NCBI GenBank assembly: GCA_016781705.1
Contig: JADDPV010000204.1
Coordinates: 1-8,775 of the forward strand
Direction of reading: 5' to 3'
DNA: 8,775 nucleotides
From: Rubrobacter sp.
GTDB lineage: Bacteria; Actinomycetota; Rubrobacteria; Rubrobacterales; Rubrobacteraceae
Shown here piece by piece: positions 1-5,629 of the stretch. The notes beneath the pieces were generated by a model. That model made no database searches, was not told the DNA's origin, and worked only from the letters and a program-made list of their open reading frames with translations. Position 1 is the stretch's first letter. Each line of letters begins with the position of its first letter. The translations under genes were made by a program, and so were the position numbers.

Positions 1-173
1 TTCACCTACATGATATTTTCGTAACAGGCCTCCATTTTACCCCTCTACCTAGATATAGTGTTCGGGGGTCTGTGCCTGTCGGCATGTCGTGTGTGGGCAA
101 TGGTGGAGAGGTATGATCCCTATAGGTATAAGGTTTTGAGCAGGTTGCGCGGGTGATGAGTGGATGCTAAGTT
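1..173. other. AT-richer non-coding left flank
   Basis: No reading frame here looks like a protein. This stretch is visibly richer in A and T than the rest of the window and contains several TATA-like words (around 112-130) plus the 8-base palindrome CCTATAGG at 119-126. One plus-strand frame is open from the left edge to a TAA at 22-24, which could be the last eight codons of a gene lying to the left, but eight codons cannot be judged. The stretch most likely holds regulatory DNA. Confidence 0.5.
145..173 (+). promoter_or_regulatory. Candidate promoter for the 180-430 structured region
   Basis: TTGCGC (145-150) and TAAGTT (168-173) are separated by exactly 17 bases, the usual spacing of a housekeeping sigma-factor promoter. 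Each box matches its consensus only partly (about three of six). A start near 180 would fall at the beginning of the hairpin-rich region. The spacing and placement are suggestive; the boxes alone are weak. Confidence 0.25.
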
Positions 174-315
174 TCGGATCGGGTGAGTTCCGCGCACCCG
201 GGGCTCGGTTTGAAGCTTGGGTTGAGGCGCGGATCCTGCCCTGGACCCCACCTTTCCGGGAGGGGGGTGGTGGGGTCCCCTAGGAGGTCCTCTCCTGTGG
301 GGGGAAGGGCCGGCG

Positions 316-351
316 CGGGGGCGCTCGAAAAGGTCGTTTCGGGCGTCCCCG
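316..351 (+). other. 15-bp hairpin with hexaloop
   Basis: The arms 316-330 and 337-351 pair without a break, closing a six-base loop AGGTCG at 331-336. Thirteen pairs are Watson-Crick; the two others are G321-T346 and T325-G342, wobbles in plus-strand RNA. No T-tract follows, so a classical intrinsic terminator is unlikely. It could be a structural arm of an RNA gene or a tract-less terminator. Confidence 0.55.
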
Positions 352-367
352 GTTCTCGAGAGGTCAG

Positions 368-379
368 CTTGCCGGCAAG
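368..379. promoter_or_regulatory. 12-bp perfect palindrome
   Basis: CTTGCCGGCAAG is a perfect 12-bp palindrome. As RNA it could form only a 4-bp stem, so a binding site for a dimeric DNA-binding protein is a better reading than a hairpin. No second copy was seen in the window, and the factor is unknown. Confidence 0.2.
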
Positions 380-463
380 AGATTAGAGGGCGAGTCGGCC
401 GGGCGCTATCCGTGACGCTCACGCCGGTTCGTCGCGTTCGCTAGACGGTTGCGTATGCCGGGG

Positions 464-492
464 GGCAAAAGGCTGACCGGTGACCGCTTGCC
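464..492 (-). terminator. Hairpin after the glycosyltransferase stop codon
   Basis: On the minus strand a hairpin begins three bases after the TAG stop (498-496). Arm 492-483 pairs with 473-464: six pairs, one C-T mismatch, then three pairs, around a nine-base loop. Two of the pairs are G-U wobbles only in minus-strand RNA, matching the direction of the gene. There is no U-tract after it, so this would be a tract-less terminator or an mRNA 3'-end stabiliser. Confidence 0.35.
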
Positions 493-495
493 GCT

Positions 496-2067
496 CTAAA
501 AAAAGATGTGGCTCGCGGTGCCGGCGTGGGCGGTAAGCCAGTGGAGGTCTTCTTCGACGAACTGCTCGACGGAGTAGCGGGTAGCGTAGACGACGCCCAC
601 GGGGTGGTCATTGTGGAGGATCGGGACGGCGAGGAAGCTCGCCCGGCGGGCGTTGGTGCGGGCCTGGGGAAGCCTGCGGGGGCCGGCGACCAGGAGGGTG
701 GGCTGTGCGGTGCGCAAGACCAGCTCGACGTTGCTCCTGTCTGTGGCGGTCGGTGGTCCGGGCGAGACGGCGATTGGCCCGGCGGAAGCGGCGATCGTCT
801 GGAGGTCGTCGGCCCGGATCAGGGCCACCCGGTCGGCCTTGAGCTCCGAGCGGATCTCCTCGACTATCTGCTTCGGCGGGGCCGTCGGGTCGAGGCTTTT
901 GGGGGCGGAGGGCCTGAAGACGAGCCTGCTGGAGAGGATGAAGTTCACGCTCGTGGCGGCGACTATCCCGAGGAAGTTGAAGAACACGTACAGGGGGAAC
1001 TCGCCCGAGACGTACTTCAAGAGCGGGTAGTATACGGCGAAGTTCGCCCCGATACCGACGACGGCCACCGGGTAGGCGAGGGCGCCGCGCAGGAGGAAGT
1101 GGATCCTGCTGGAGTGCCTTACGTCGCGCCAGGTGAAGGCGTTGTTCAAGAGGAAGTTGCTCAGGATGCTCACCCCCACGGCGAACATCCACGCGATGAC
1201 CTTGTCCGCGTCGAGGTACTCGGCGAGCAATATCAGCGTCAGCATGTTCACCAAGACACCAGACGCGCCCACCAGCGCGAACTTCCAGAAGCGCCCGGCT
1301 CCTGGCACGTACCAGAACAGGCTCGCGATGTGCGCCAGGTACTCCAGCCCCTGCCCTACGTTCGCCTTCGAGACCCCGGCGTTCCTCGCCCGGAAGTTCA
1401 GCGGCGTCTCCACGACCTTGAGCTCCGGGGCGCAGACCAGTATCTCCAGGAGCACCTTGAACCCCGTCGGCCGGAACTGGATGCCGCTTATCGCCGCGTT
1501 GCGCACCAGGAAGAACCCCGTCATCGGGTCGCTGGTCTTACGCGCTTCTTTGAAGACGACCTGTGCCAGATACTTGCTCCCCACGGAGATCGCCCGCCTG
1601 ACCGGCCCCGAGAGCCCGGCGTAGTCGCCGCCACGAGCGTAGCGGCTCGCCACAACCACGTCCGCCCCCGTGCTCTGGGCCTCCTCGAGCATCTCACGCA
1701 CCTTCCCGGGGGGATGCTGCAGGTCCGCGTCCATCACGCAGGTGTACTCGCTCTCGCCCGAGAATGCGTCCAGCCCTGCCGTCACCGCCGTCGAGAGCCC
1801 GCCGCCCCGCTGCGCGCCCTCGCGGTGGATCAGGACGACCCTTCCGTCTCTCTTGGCCAGGGCCCGAATCACCTCCGGCGTCTCGTCGGTGGAGTCGTCC
1901 ACGAAGACGACCCGGTAATCCACTCCCGAGAGCGACGCCGCGAGCTCCCGCACCAGGCGACCCACGTTCCCCGCCTCGTTGCGCGTCGGGATCACGAGCG
2001 TCAGCAAAGCTTTCTCTCCAGCGGTCCCCGCTGCGGTCCCCAAAGGTGCTTTTTCTTGCGGCTTCAC
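496..2067 (-). CDS. GT2 glycosyltransferase with GtrA membrane domain and C-terminal GAF-like domain
   Basis: A 523-aa protein with three parts. Residues ~22-245 are a family-2 glycosyltransferase of the dolichol/polyprenol-phosphate mannosyltransferase type, with LVIPTRNEAGNV, VDDSTDETP and the metal-binding region DADLQHPP (113-120). Residues ~260-385 are a GtrA-like domain with about four hydrophobic segments. Residues ~395-523 look like a GAF domain, ending in FLAVPIL, PVGVVYATRYSVEQF and EEDLHWL. The family usually makes polyprenyl-phosphate sugars at the inner membrane face, with GtrA helping transfer them across; the sugar here is unknown. The GAF-like tail is unusual and may sense a ligand. 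The GTG start at 2067 lacks a Shine-Dalgarno site but lies nine bases after a -10-like box. An in-frame TTG at 2007 has GGAGAG just upstream (2019-2014) and would still keep the whole GT domain. Confidence 0.9.
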   Translation of the reverse strand: MKPQEKAPLGTAAGTAGEKALLTLVIPTRNEAGNVGRLVRELAASLSGVDYRVVFVDDSTDETPEVIRALAKRDGRVVLIHREGAQRGGGLSTAVTAGLDAFSGESEYTCVMDADLQHPPGKVREMLEEAQSTGADVVVASRYARGGDYAGLSGPVRRAISVGSKYLAQVVFKEARKTSDPMTGFFLVRNAAISGIQFRPTGFKVLLEILVCAPELKVVETPLNFRARNAGVSKANVGQGLEYLAHIASLFWYVPGAGRFWKFALVGASGVLVNMLTLILLAEYLDADKVIAWMFAVGVSILSNFLLNNAFTWRDVRHSSRIHFLLRGALAYPVAVVGIGANFAVYYPLLKYVSGEFPLYVFFNFLGIVAATSVNFILSSRLVFRPSAPKSLDPTAPPKQIVEEIRSELKADRVALIRADDLQTIAASAGPIAVSPGPPTATDRSNVELVLRTAQPTLLVAGPRRLPQARTNARRASFLAVPILHNDHPVGVVYATRYSVEQFVEEDLHWLTAHAGTASHIFF

Positions 2068-2076
2068 GACCGGACT

Positions 2077-2082
2077 AAACTA
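2077..2082 (-). promoter_or_regulatory. -10-like box for the glycosyltransferase gene
   Basis: Read on the minus strand this is TAGTTT, a TANNNT box, with nine bases between it and the GTG at 2067. That spacing would place the transcript start at or within a few bases of the start codon, as in leaderless mRNAs. No convincing -35 box was found. Confidence 0.3.
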
Positions 2083-2123
2083 ACATATCCGGCAACGCGG
2101 CCCAAAGGGGGGCAGGCTCCGGG

Positions 2124-2129
2124 TAGACT
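2124..2129 (+). promoter_or_regulatory. Possible -10 box of the acylphosphatase operon
   Basis: TAGACT has the TANNNT form and lies about 30 bases before the Shine-Dalgarno site at 2161. A start near 2136 would give a leader of roughly 38 bases. No good -35 box is visible, so this is weak. Confidence 0.2.
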
Positions 2130-2173
2130 GAGAGGCCCTCGAGCAAAATACACGACCGGCGGAGGTGAGGCTC

Positions 2174-2470
2174 TTGAGCGAGACGGGGAGCAACAACGGT
2201 GGAACCGAGCGCGCGCACGTAAGCGTGTCGGGCCGGGTGCAGGGCGTCGCCTTTCGGGACGCCGCCAGCCGCAAGGCCGACCAGGTCGGCGTCTCCGGCT
2301 GGGTGAGAAACCTCCCGGACGGCCGCGTCGAGGCCGTCTTCGAGGGCGACCCCGAAGCGGTGCGGGAGATGATCGCCTGGTGCGAGAGCGGTCCTTCGAG
2401 CGCAGACGTGGACGACGTCTCCGTCGAGCGCGAAAGCCCCGAAGGGCTCTCCGACTTCGAGGTCCGATGA
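2174..2470 (+). CDS. acyP: Acylphosphatase
   Basis: About 98 aa, the normal size of this family of small cytoplasmic enzymes that hydrolyse the carboxyl-phosphate bond of acylphosphates. The signature VSGRVQGVAFR carries the substrate-binding arginine, and GWVRNLPDGRVEAVFEG carries the catalytic asparagine, in the usual order. The TTG at 2174 is preferred as start because GGAGGTGA (2161-2168) lies at the right distance; the GTG at 2165 overlaps that site and would leave no room for it. The gene heads a four-gene plus-strand run: its TGA overlaps the next ATG as ATGA (2467-2470). It is divergent from the glycosyltransferase gene with about 100 bases between them. The physiological substrate cannot be told from sequence. 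Confidence 0.93.
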   Translation: MSETGSNNGGTERAHVSVSGRVQGVAFRDAASRKADQVGVSGWVRNLPDGRVEAVFEGDPEAVREMIAWCESGPSSADVDDVSVERESPEGLSDFEVR

Positions 2471-2616
2471 ACCCGACGCCGGAAACCGAAACCCTCAAAG
2501 ACCTCGAACGCCTCCTCGACGAGACTGGGGCGAGGGTCTCTACCATCCTTGCGACATCGGCGCGGGTCCTCGGCGTTTTCGATGGGTGGGGCGACGAACG
2601 AGGAGTGATCTCTTGA
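2467..2616 (+). CDS. Small coupled ORF, 49 aa, function unknown
   Basis: I do not recognise this protein. It begins at an ATG that overlaps the acylphosphatase stop (ATGA, 2467-2470) and ends in a TGA that overlaps the TTG start of the threonine aldolase (TTGA, 2613-2616), so it exactly bridges two real genes. GAGG at 2459-2462 is a weak, rather close ribosome site. The sequence starts with an acidic, helix-like stretch (LKDLERLLDETG), continues with a moderately hydrophobic segment (VSTILATSARVLGVF, about residues 24-38), and ends charged. It has no clear signal peptide and is too short for a full domain. The perfect bridging supports translation. It could be a real small protein or simply a device that couples ribosomes from acyP to the aldolase gene. 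Confidence 0.55.
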   Translation: MNPTPETETLKDLERLLDETGARVSTILATSARVLGVFDGWGDERGVIS

Positions 2617-3635
2617 TAGACCTTCGTAGCGACACGGTGACGCGGCCGACGGAGGCGATGCGCCGGGCGATGGCCGAGGCGGCGGTCGGGGATGATGTTT
2701 TCGGGGAAGACCCGACGGTCAACCGGCTGGAGGAGCACGTGGCGGGGTTGTTGGGCAAGGAGGCGGCGCTGTACTGCCCCTCGGGGACGATGACCAACCA
2801 GGTCGCCGTCTTCGTCCACACGCGGCGTGGGGAGGAGGTTCTGCTGCACGAAGGCGCCCACGTCTTCAACTACGAGGCCGGCGCCCCGGCCCTCCTCTCC
2901 GGCGTCCAGATCAGGCCCGTCCCCGGCGAGAACGGTATCCTCTCCCCCGAGACCCTGCGGGCCGTCCTGAGACCGGAGAACGTTCACTTCTCCCGCCAGG
3001 CGCTCCTTTGCCTGGAGAACACCCACAACGCCGCCGGCGGCAAGGTCTACCCTCTGAAGGATTTCGCCGCCGTGGCGGAGGAGGCCCGTGTGCTCGGCCT
3101 CAAGGTCCACCTCGACGGGGCACGACTGTTCAACGCCGCGGTCGCGGCCGGTATCGGGGCGCGCGAGTGGTGCCGGCACGCCGATACCGTCTCCGTGTGC
3201 TCCTCGAAGGGCCTCGGCGCCCCCGTTGGGTCCCTGCTCGCCGGGGACGAGGAGACTATCGGTGAAGCCAGGCGCGCCCGCAAGGCTCTCGGCGGCGGCA
3301 TGCGCCAGGCGGGCGTCATCGCCGCGGCCTCACTCTACGCTTTCGAGCACCACGTCGAACGTCTCGCCGAGGACCACGAGCGCGCCAGGCGGCTCGCCGA
3401 GGGGCTCCGAGAGGCAGGCTACGTCGTGGAGTCGCCGGAGACCAACATAGTGCTCGTTGGGGTCGGAGACGATGCGGAGGGTTTCCTCGGGGCGCTGGCC
3501 CGCGAGGGCGTGCTCGCCACACCCGCGGCGGCAGGGCGTGTCCGCCTGTGTACCCACCTCGGCGTGGGGGACGAGGAGGTAGAGAGGGCCATCGAGGCGT
3601 TGGCGAGGGCCCGCTCCGAGATGACGCGACGTTGA
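2613..3635 (+). CDS. ltaE: Low-specificity L-threonine aldolase
   Basis: A 340-aa PLP-dependent fold-type I enzyme that splits L-threonine or L-allo-threonine into glycine and acetaldehyde. The N-terminus IDLRSDTVTRPT is typical of the family. Visible active-site residues, numbered from the TTG, are SGT (57-59) for phosphate binding, His83 stacking on the cofactor, Asp168 and Arg171 in HLDGARLFNA, and Lys199 in SVCSSKGLGAPVGS, the Schiff-base lysine. Length and motif spacing are normal, so it is probably active. The TTG at 2613 is chosen because GAGGAG (2600-2605) lies seven bases upstream and the protein then starts at the conserved segment; the ATG at 2586 would add nine unconserved residues. 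Its start overlaps the stop of the 49-aa ORF, and its stop overlaps a possible TTG start of the next gene. Confidence 0.95.
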   Translation: MIDLRSDTVTRPTEAMRRAMAEAAVGDDVFGEDPTVNRLEEHVAGLLGKEAALYCPSGTMTNQVAVFVHTRRGEEVLLHEGAHVFNYEAGAPALLSGVQIRPVPGENGILSPETLRAVLRPENVHFSRQALLCLENTHNAAGGKVYPLKDFAAVAEEARVLGLKVHLDGARLFNAAVAAGIGAREWCRHADTVSVCSSKGLGAPVGSLLAGDEETIGEARRARKALGGGMRQAGVIAAASLYAFEHHVERLAEDHERARRLAEGLREAGYVVESPETNIVLVGVGDDAEGFLGALAREGVLATPAAAGRVRLCTHLGVGDEEVERAIEALARARSEMTRR

Positions 3636-3646
3636 CTGGAGAGGTC

Positions 3647-4075
3647 GTGGTATGCTCCGCGGCCCCCGGCGAGCTCGCCGAGCCTTTGGGGCTGCTCGAA
3701 AGGGCGCTCCGGGGTGGCGAGCCCGTACCGCCCGCGCTCGCCGGGCGTCTGGCGCGGGTTGTCGAGGGAGGAGACCTCGAGGTCTTGGTCGCCCATTCCG
3801 GCGGACGTCTCGTCGGGGTCGCCGTGCTCGCATTCCGGCCGAGCATCTCCCTCGGGAGCGACTTCGCCAGCGTCGAGGAGCTTTACGTCGAGCCGGAGGC
3901 GCGGCGCCGGGGCGTCGGGCGGGCGTTGCTCGGGGCGGTCGAGGAGTGGTGCCGACTCAATGGTGTTTCCTACGTCGAGGTGCAGACCGACGACGAGGCG
4001 TGCCCGTTCTACGAGGCTTCGGGTTACCAGCTGGAGACGTGCGTGCGGGTGCTCTCCCGTTCGTATGCTGTTTGA
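3647..4075 (+). CDS. GNAT-family N-acetyltransferase
   Basis: About 142 aa, the size of a single GNAT domain. The acetyl-CoA binding motif A is clear: VEELYVEPEARRRGVGRALL, with RRRGVG fitting the Q/R-x-x-G-x-G/A loop. It is followed by helix EEWCRLNG, strand VSYVEVQTD and the PFYEASGYQ segment typical of the C-terminal half. The acceptor substrate cannot be inferred; it may be a small molecule or a protein. GTG at 3647 is preferred because GGAG (3638-3641) lies five bases upstream; TTG at 3632 overlaps the aldolase stop (TTGA) but has no ribosome site. This is the last gene of the operon. The next gene is convergent, and I found no strong terminator in the 188 bases between them. Confidence 0.88.
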   Translation: MVCSAAPGELAEPLGLLERALRGGEPVPPALAGRLARVVEGGDLEVLVAHSGGRLVGVAVLAFRPSISLGSDFASVEELYVEPEARRRGVGRALLGAVEEWCRLNGVSYVEVQTDDEACPFYEASGYQLETCVRVLSRSYAV

Positions 4076-4263
4076 GTCCGTTTCCTGGGCTCTGGCGTTC
4101 CGTCCGCCGTGCGCGGCCGAATCACGCGCTACCGCGTAGACAGAAGATGGCGTCGAGGAGGAGTTCGCGCTGGGAGCCTCGTAGATGTGGTGCTTCGGGC
4201 GGGTGAGTCTACACGGCGTCGGAGGGGCGTCAAGAATCGCGACCTCGACTCTTCCGGGGGTTT

Positions 4264-5493
4264 CTAGGATAGCGCGGTCTCGGGCGGCAGGCCCCGCGCT
4301 TCGAGGATGCATCCGATAGCGAGCCCTATCTGGGAGTTTGGCGTGGAGGCGCCGGCGGTCAGGCCGACTTGGACGGGGCCGTCGGGGAGCCAGTCCTCCT
4401 CCTCGACCTCCTCGCGCGCGTCGAGCGGCGTGCCGGGGGGCTTGTGGCGGAGCCGGTCGCCGTCTATGCAGTCGCCGCTCGCTATGTGGTAGCTGCGCGA
4501 TACCCTCTCTTTGGCGATGATCGCCAGGTTATTCGTATTCGAGGAGTTATAGCCGCCGACCACGATCATGACGTCCAGGGGATGATCCAGGAGCTGGAAG
4601 AGCGCGTCCTGCCGGTCCTGCGTCGCCGAGCAGATGGTGTCGAAGAGCTCGAAGTGATCGGAGACGTTCTCCTCTCCGTAACGCTGGGCCATCGCTCCCC
4701 TTAGCTCCTTGCCGACCGCCAGCGTCTCGCTCATCAGCATCGTCGTCTGGTTGGCGACGCCTATGCGCCGGAGATCCCTGTCGGGGTCGAAGCCGGGGCT
4801 CATGCCGTGGGCGAGCTTCTCCTTGAGCTCCTCCGCACCGATCTTGCCGAGGATGAAGTCCGTGACGTATCCCGTCTCCTCGAGGTTGTAGACGACGAGG
4901 TACTTGCCGTTGCCGCCGTCCTTCAGGGTCTGCGAAGCGGTGGCTTTGGTCTCCTCGTGGTAGTACTTGCCGTGGATGACGCTGGTAAAGCCTTTCTGGG
5001 CGTAGCGCGTGACGCGCTTCCACACGGAGAGGACCGAGCCGCAGGTGGTGTCCACGATGATGCAGCCGCGCTCCCTGAGCTTCTCTACCCAGTCCACCGG
5101 TGCGCCGAAAGCGGGGAGGAGTATCACGTCTTCGGGAGTTAGGCCGCCGAACTTCTCGTCCGGGCGCCCGCCGAAGCCCTCGGAGAGGAACTCTATGCCC
5201 ATCTCGCGCAGCCTGTCGTTCATGGAGGGGTTATGGATCATGTCCCCGGTTATGAAGACCCTCCTGCCAGGGAACTTCTCCCTGGTCTGGAAGGCGTAGT
5301 CCACCGCCCGGTCCACCCCATAACAGAACCCGAACTCGCCGGCGAGCCGCAGGGTGAGGTCGCCCGCCTCCAGGACGTTGCCGTCCCGGCGGACCCTGTC
5401 CACCACCTCCGAGCGGTAGTCGCGGTCGAGGAGGTGCTGTATGTTGTCGCGCATCTTGAAGCCTTTGCGATAGTACTTCGTCGGCTGCCGCAC
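4264..5493 (-). CDS. ispH: 4-hydroxy-3-methylbut-2-enyl diphosphate reductase, long cyanobacterial/plant-type form
   Basis: IspH reduces HMBPP to IPP and DMAPP, the last step of the MEP pathway, using a 4Fe-4S cluster. Numbered from the GTG at 5502, the three cluster cysteines are Cys60 (FCYGV), Cys154 (DTTCGS) and Cys291 (DTICSATQDRQDA). Substrate-site residues are also present: His90 in IHNPSMNDR, His182 and Glu184 in HEETKAT, the threonines of ANQTTM, NSSN (319-322) and Ser386 in TAGASTP. It is about 410 aa with a ~50-residue N-terminal extension, whereas the E. coli type is ~316 aa; extension and motif wording resemble the cyanobacterial/plant branch. Start 5493 (GTG, 409 aa) is favoured because GAGG (5505-5502) lies eight bases upstream; the GTG at 5502 overlaps that site. 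It is divergent from the response regulator. Confidence 0.95.
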   Translation of the reverse strand: MRQPTKYYRKGFKMRDNIQHLLDRDYRSEVVDRVRRDGNVLEAGDLTLRLAGEFGFCYGVDRAVDYAFQTREKFPGRRVFITGDMIHNPSMNDRLREMGIEFLSEGFGGRPDEKFGGLTPEDVILLPAFGAPVDWVEKLRERGCIIVDTTCGSVLSVWKRVTRYAQKGFTSVIHGKYYHEETKATASQTLKDGGNGKYLVVYNLEETGYVTDFILGKIGAEELKEKLAHGMSPGFDPDRDLRRIGVANQTTMLMSETLAVGKELRGAMAQRYGEENVSDHFELFDTICSATQDRQDALFQLLDHPLDVMIVVGGYNSSNTNNLAIIAKERVSRSYHIASGDCIDGDRLRHKPPGTPLDAREEVEEEDWLPDGPVQVGLTAGASTPNSQIGLAIGCILEARGLPPETALS

Positions 5494-5523
5494 TGAACGC
5501 ACCTCTCGTATCTGATGAACTAC

Positions 5524-5552
5524 ATCTTGCGGACCCGAGTTTATCGCATCAA
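5524..5552 (-). promoter_or_regulatory. Candidate ispH promoter
   Basis: On the minus strand TTGATG (5552-5547) and CAAGAT (5529-5524) are separated by 17 bases. The -35 box matches TTGACA in four positions; the -10 box is weaker. A start near 5517 would give a leader of about 25 bases including the GAGG ribosome site before the GTG at 5493. Confidence 0.35.
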
Positions 5553-5613
5553 GGGGCGACGGTCGGAGGTCGCAGGCCGCCGCCTCGATCGTATTTTATT
5601 CGGCGGGCGGTGT

Positions 5614-5619
5614 TAGAAT
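5614..5619 (+). promoter_or_regulatory. -10 box of the response regulator, probably leaderless
   Basis: TAGAAT fits TANNNT and lies ten bases before the ATG at 5630. No purine-rich ribosome site is present between box and ATG. A transcript from this box would start at or within a few bases of the ATG, as in leaderless mRNAs. The -35 position (near 5591-5596) is AT-rich but not consensus-like. Confidence 0.45.
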
Positions 5620-5629
5620 ACGGCCTGTT

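Larger units (their letters stand above)
180..430 (+). ncRNA. Candidate structured non-coding RNA (multi-hairpin)
   Basis: Seen by eye: (a) 190-199 pairs with 219-222 and 227-232, continued by 201-205 with 214-218, with small bulges; (b) 243-252 pairs perfectly with 269-278 (10 bp); (c) 316-330 pairs with 337-351, an unbroken 15-pair stem with a six-base loop; (d) 399-402 with 424-427 and 411-415 with 419-423. Stems (a) and (c) contain G-U pairs that are wobbles only in plus-strand RNA and become A-C mismatches on the minus strand, which favours plus-strand transcription. No tmRNA, RNase P, SRP or T-box signature was recognised. The neighbouring glycosyltransferase is convergent, so this is not its leader. 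GC-rich DNA forms hairpins by chance, so this remains a candidate. Confidence 0.35.

Noticed and set aside
200..232. tRNA T-arm-like sequence GGTTTGAAGC
   Set aside because: It does not match the T-loop consensus, and no acceptor stem, anticodon arm or CCA end could be built around it.
183..386. 67-codon plus-strand ORF in the left non-coding region
   Set aside because: Gly/Arg/Pro-rich with no ribosome site and crossed by several strong hairpins; RNA structure explains the stretch better.
180..430. tmRNA, RNase P RNA, T-box or known riboswitch
   Set aside because: I looked for their conserved cores and 3' ends and found none; only an Infernal search could settle this.
508..2616. 702-codon plus-strand open frame across the glycosyltransferase and beyond
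   Set aside because: It is antisense to a clear GT2-GtrA gene, is rich in Arg, Gly, Asp and Pro, and shows no domain. Long antisense frames are common in GC-rich DNA. Only its last 49 codons (2467-2616) are kept, for independent reasons.
2064..3179. 371-codon minus-strand frame opposite acyP and ltaE
   Set aside because: It opposes two well-supported genes and has arginine-rich low-complexity sequence with no family motif.
4135..4211. GTAGAC and GTCTAC as terminator arms between the GNAT gene and ispH
   Set aside because: Only six pairs separated by about 70 bases; too weak and too distant to call a terminator.
4148..4234. Similar words GGCGTCGAGG and GGCGTCGGAGG in the convergent gap
   Set aside because: Two short imperfect direct copies in GC-rich DNA; no array or mobile-element ends.
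3419..4312. 297-codon minus-strand frame opposite the GNAT gene
   Set aside because: It overlaps the ltaE end, the GNAT gene and the ispH stop; no recognisable domain.
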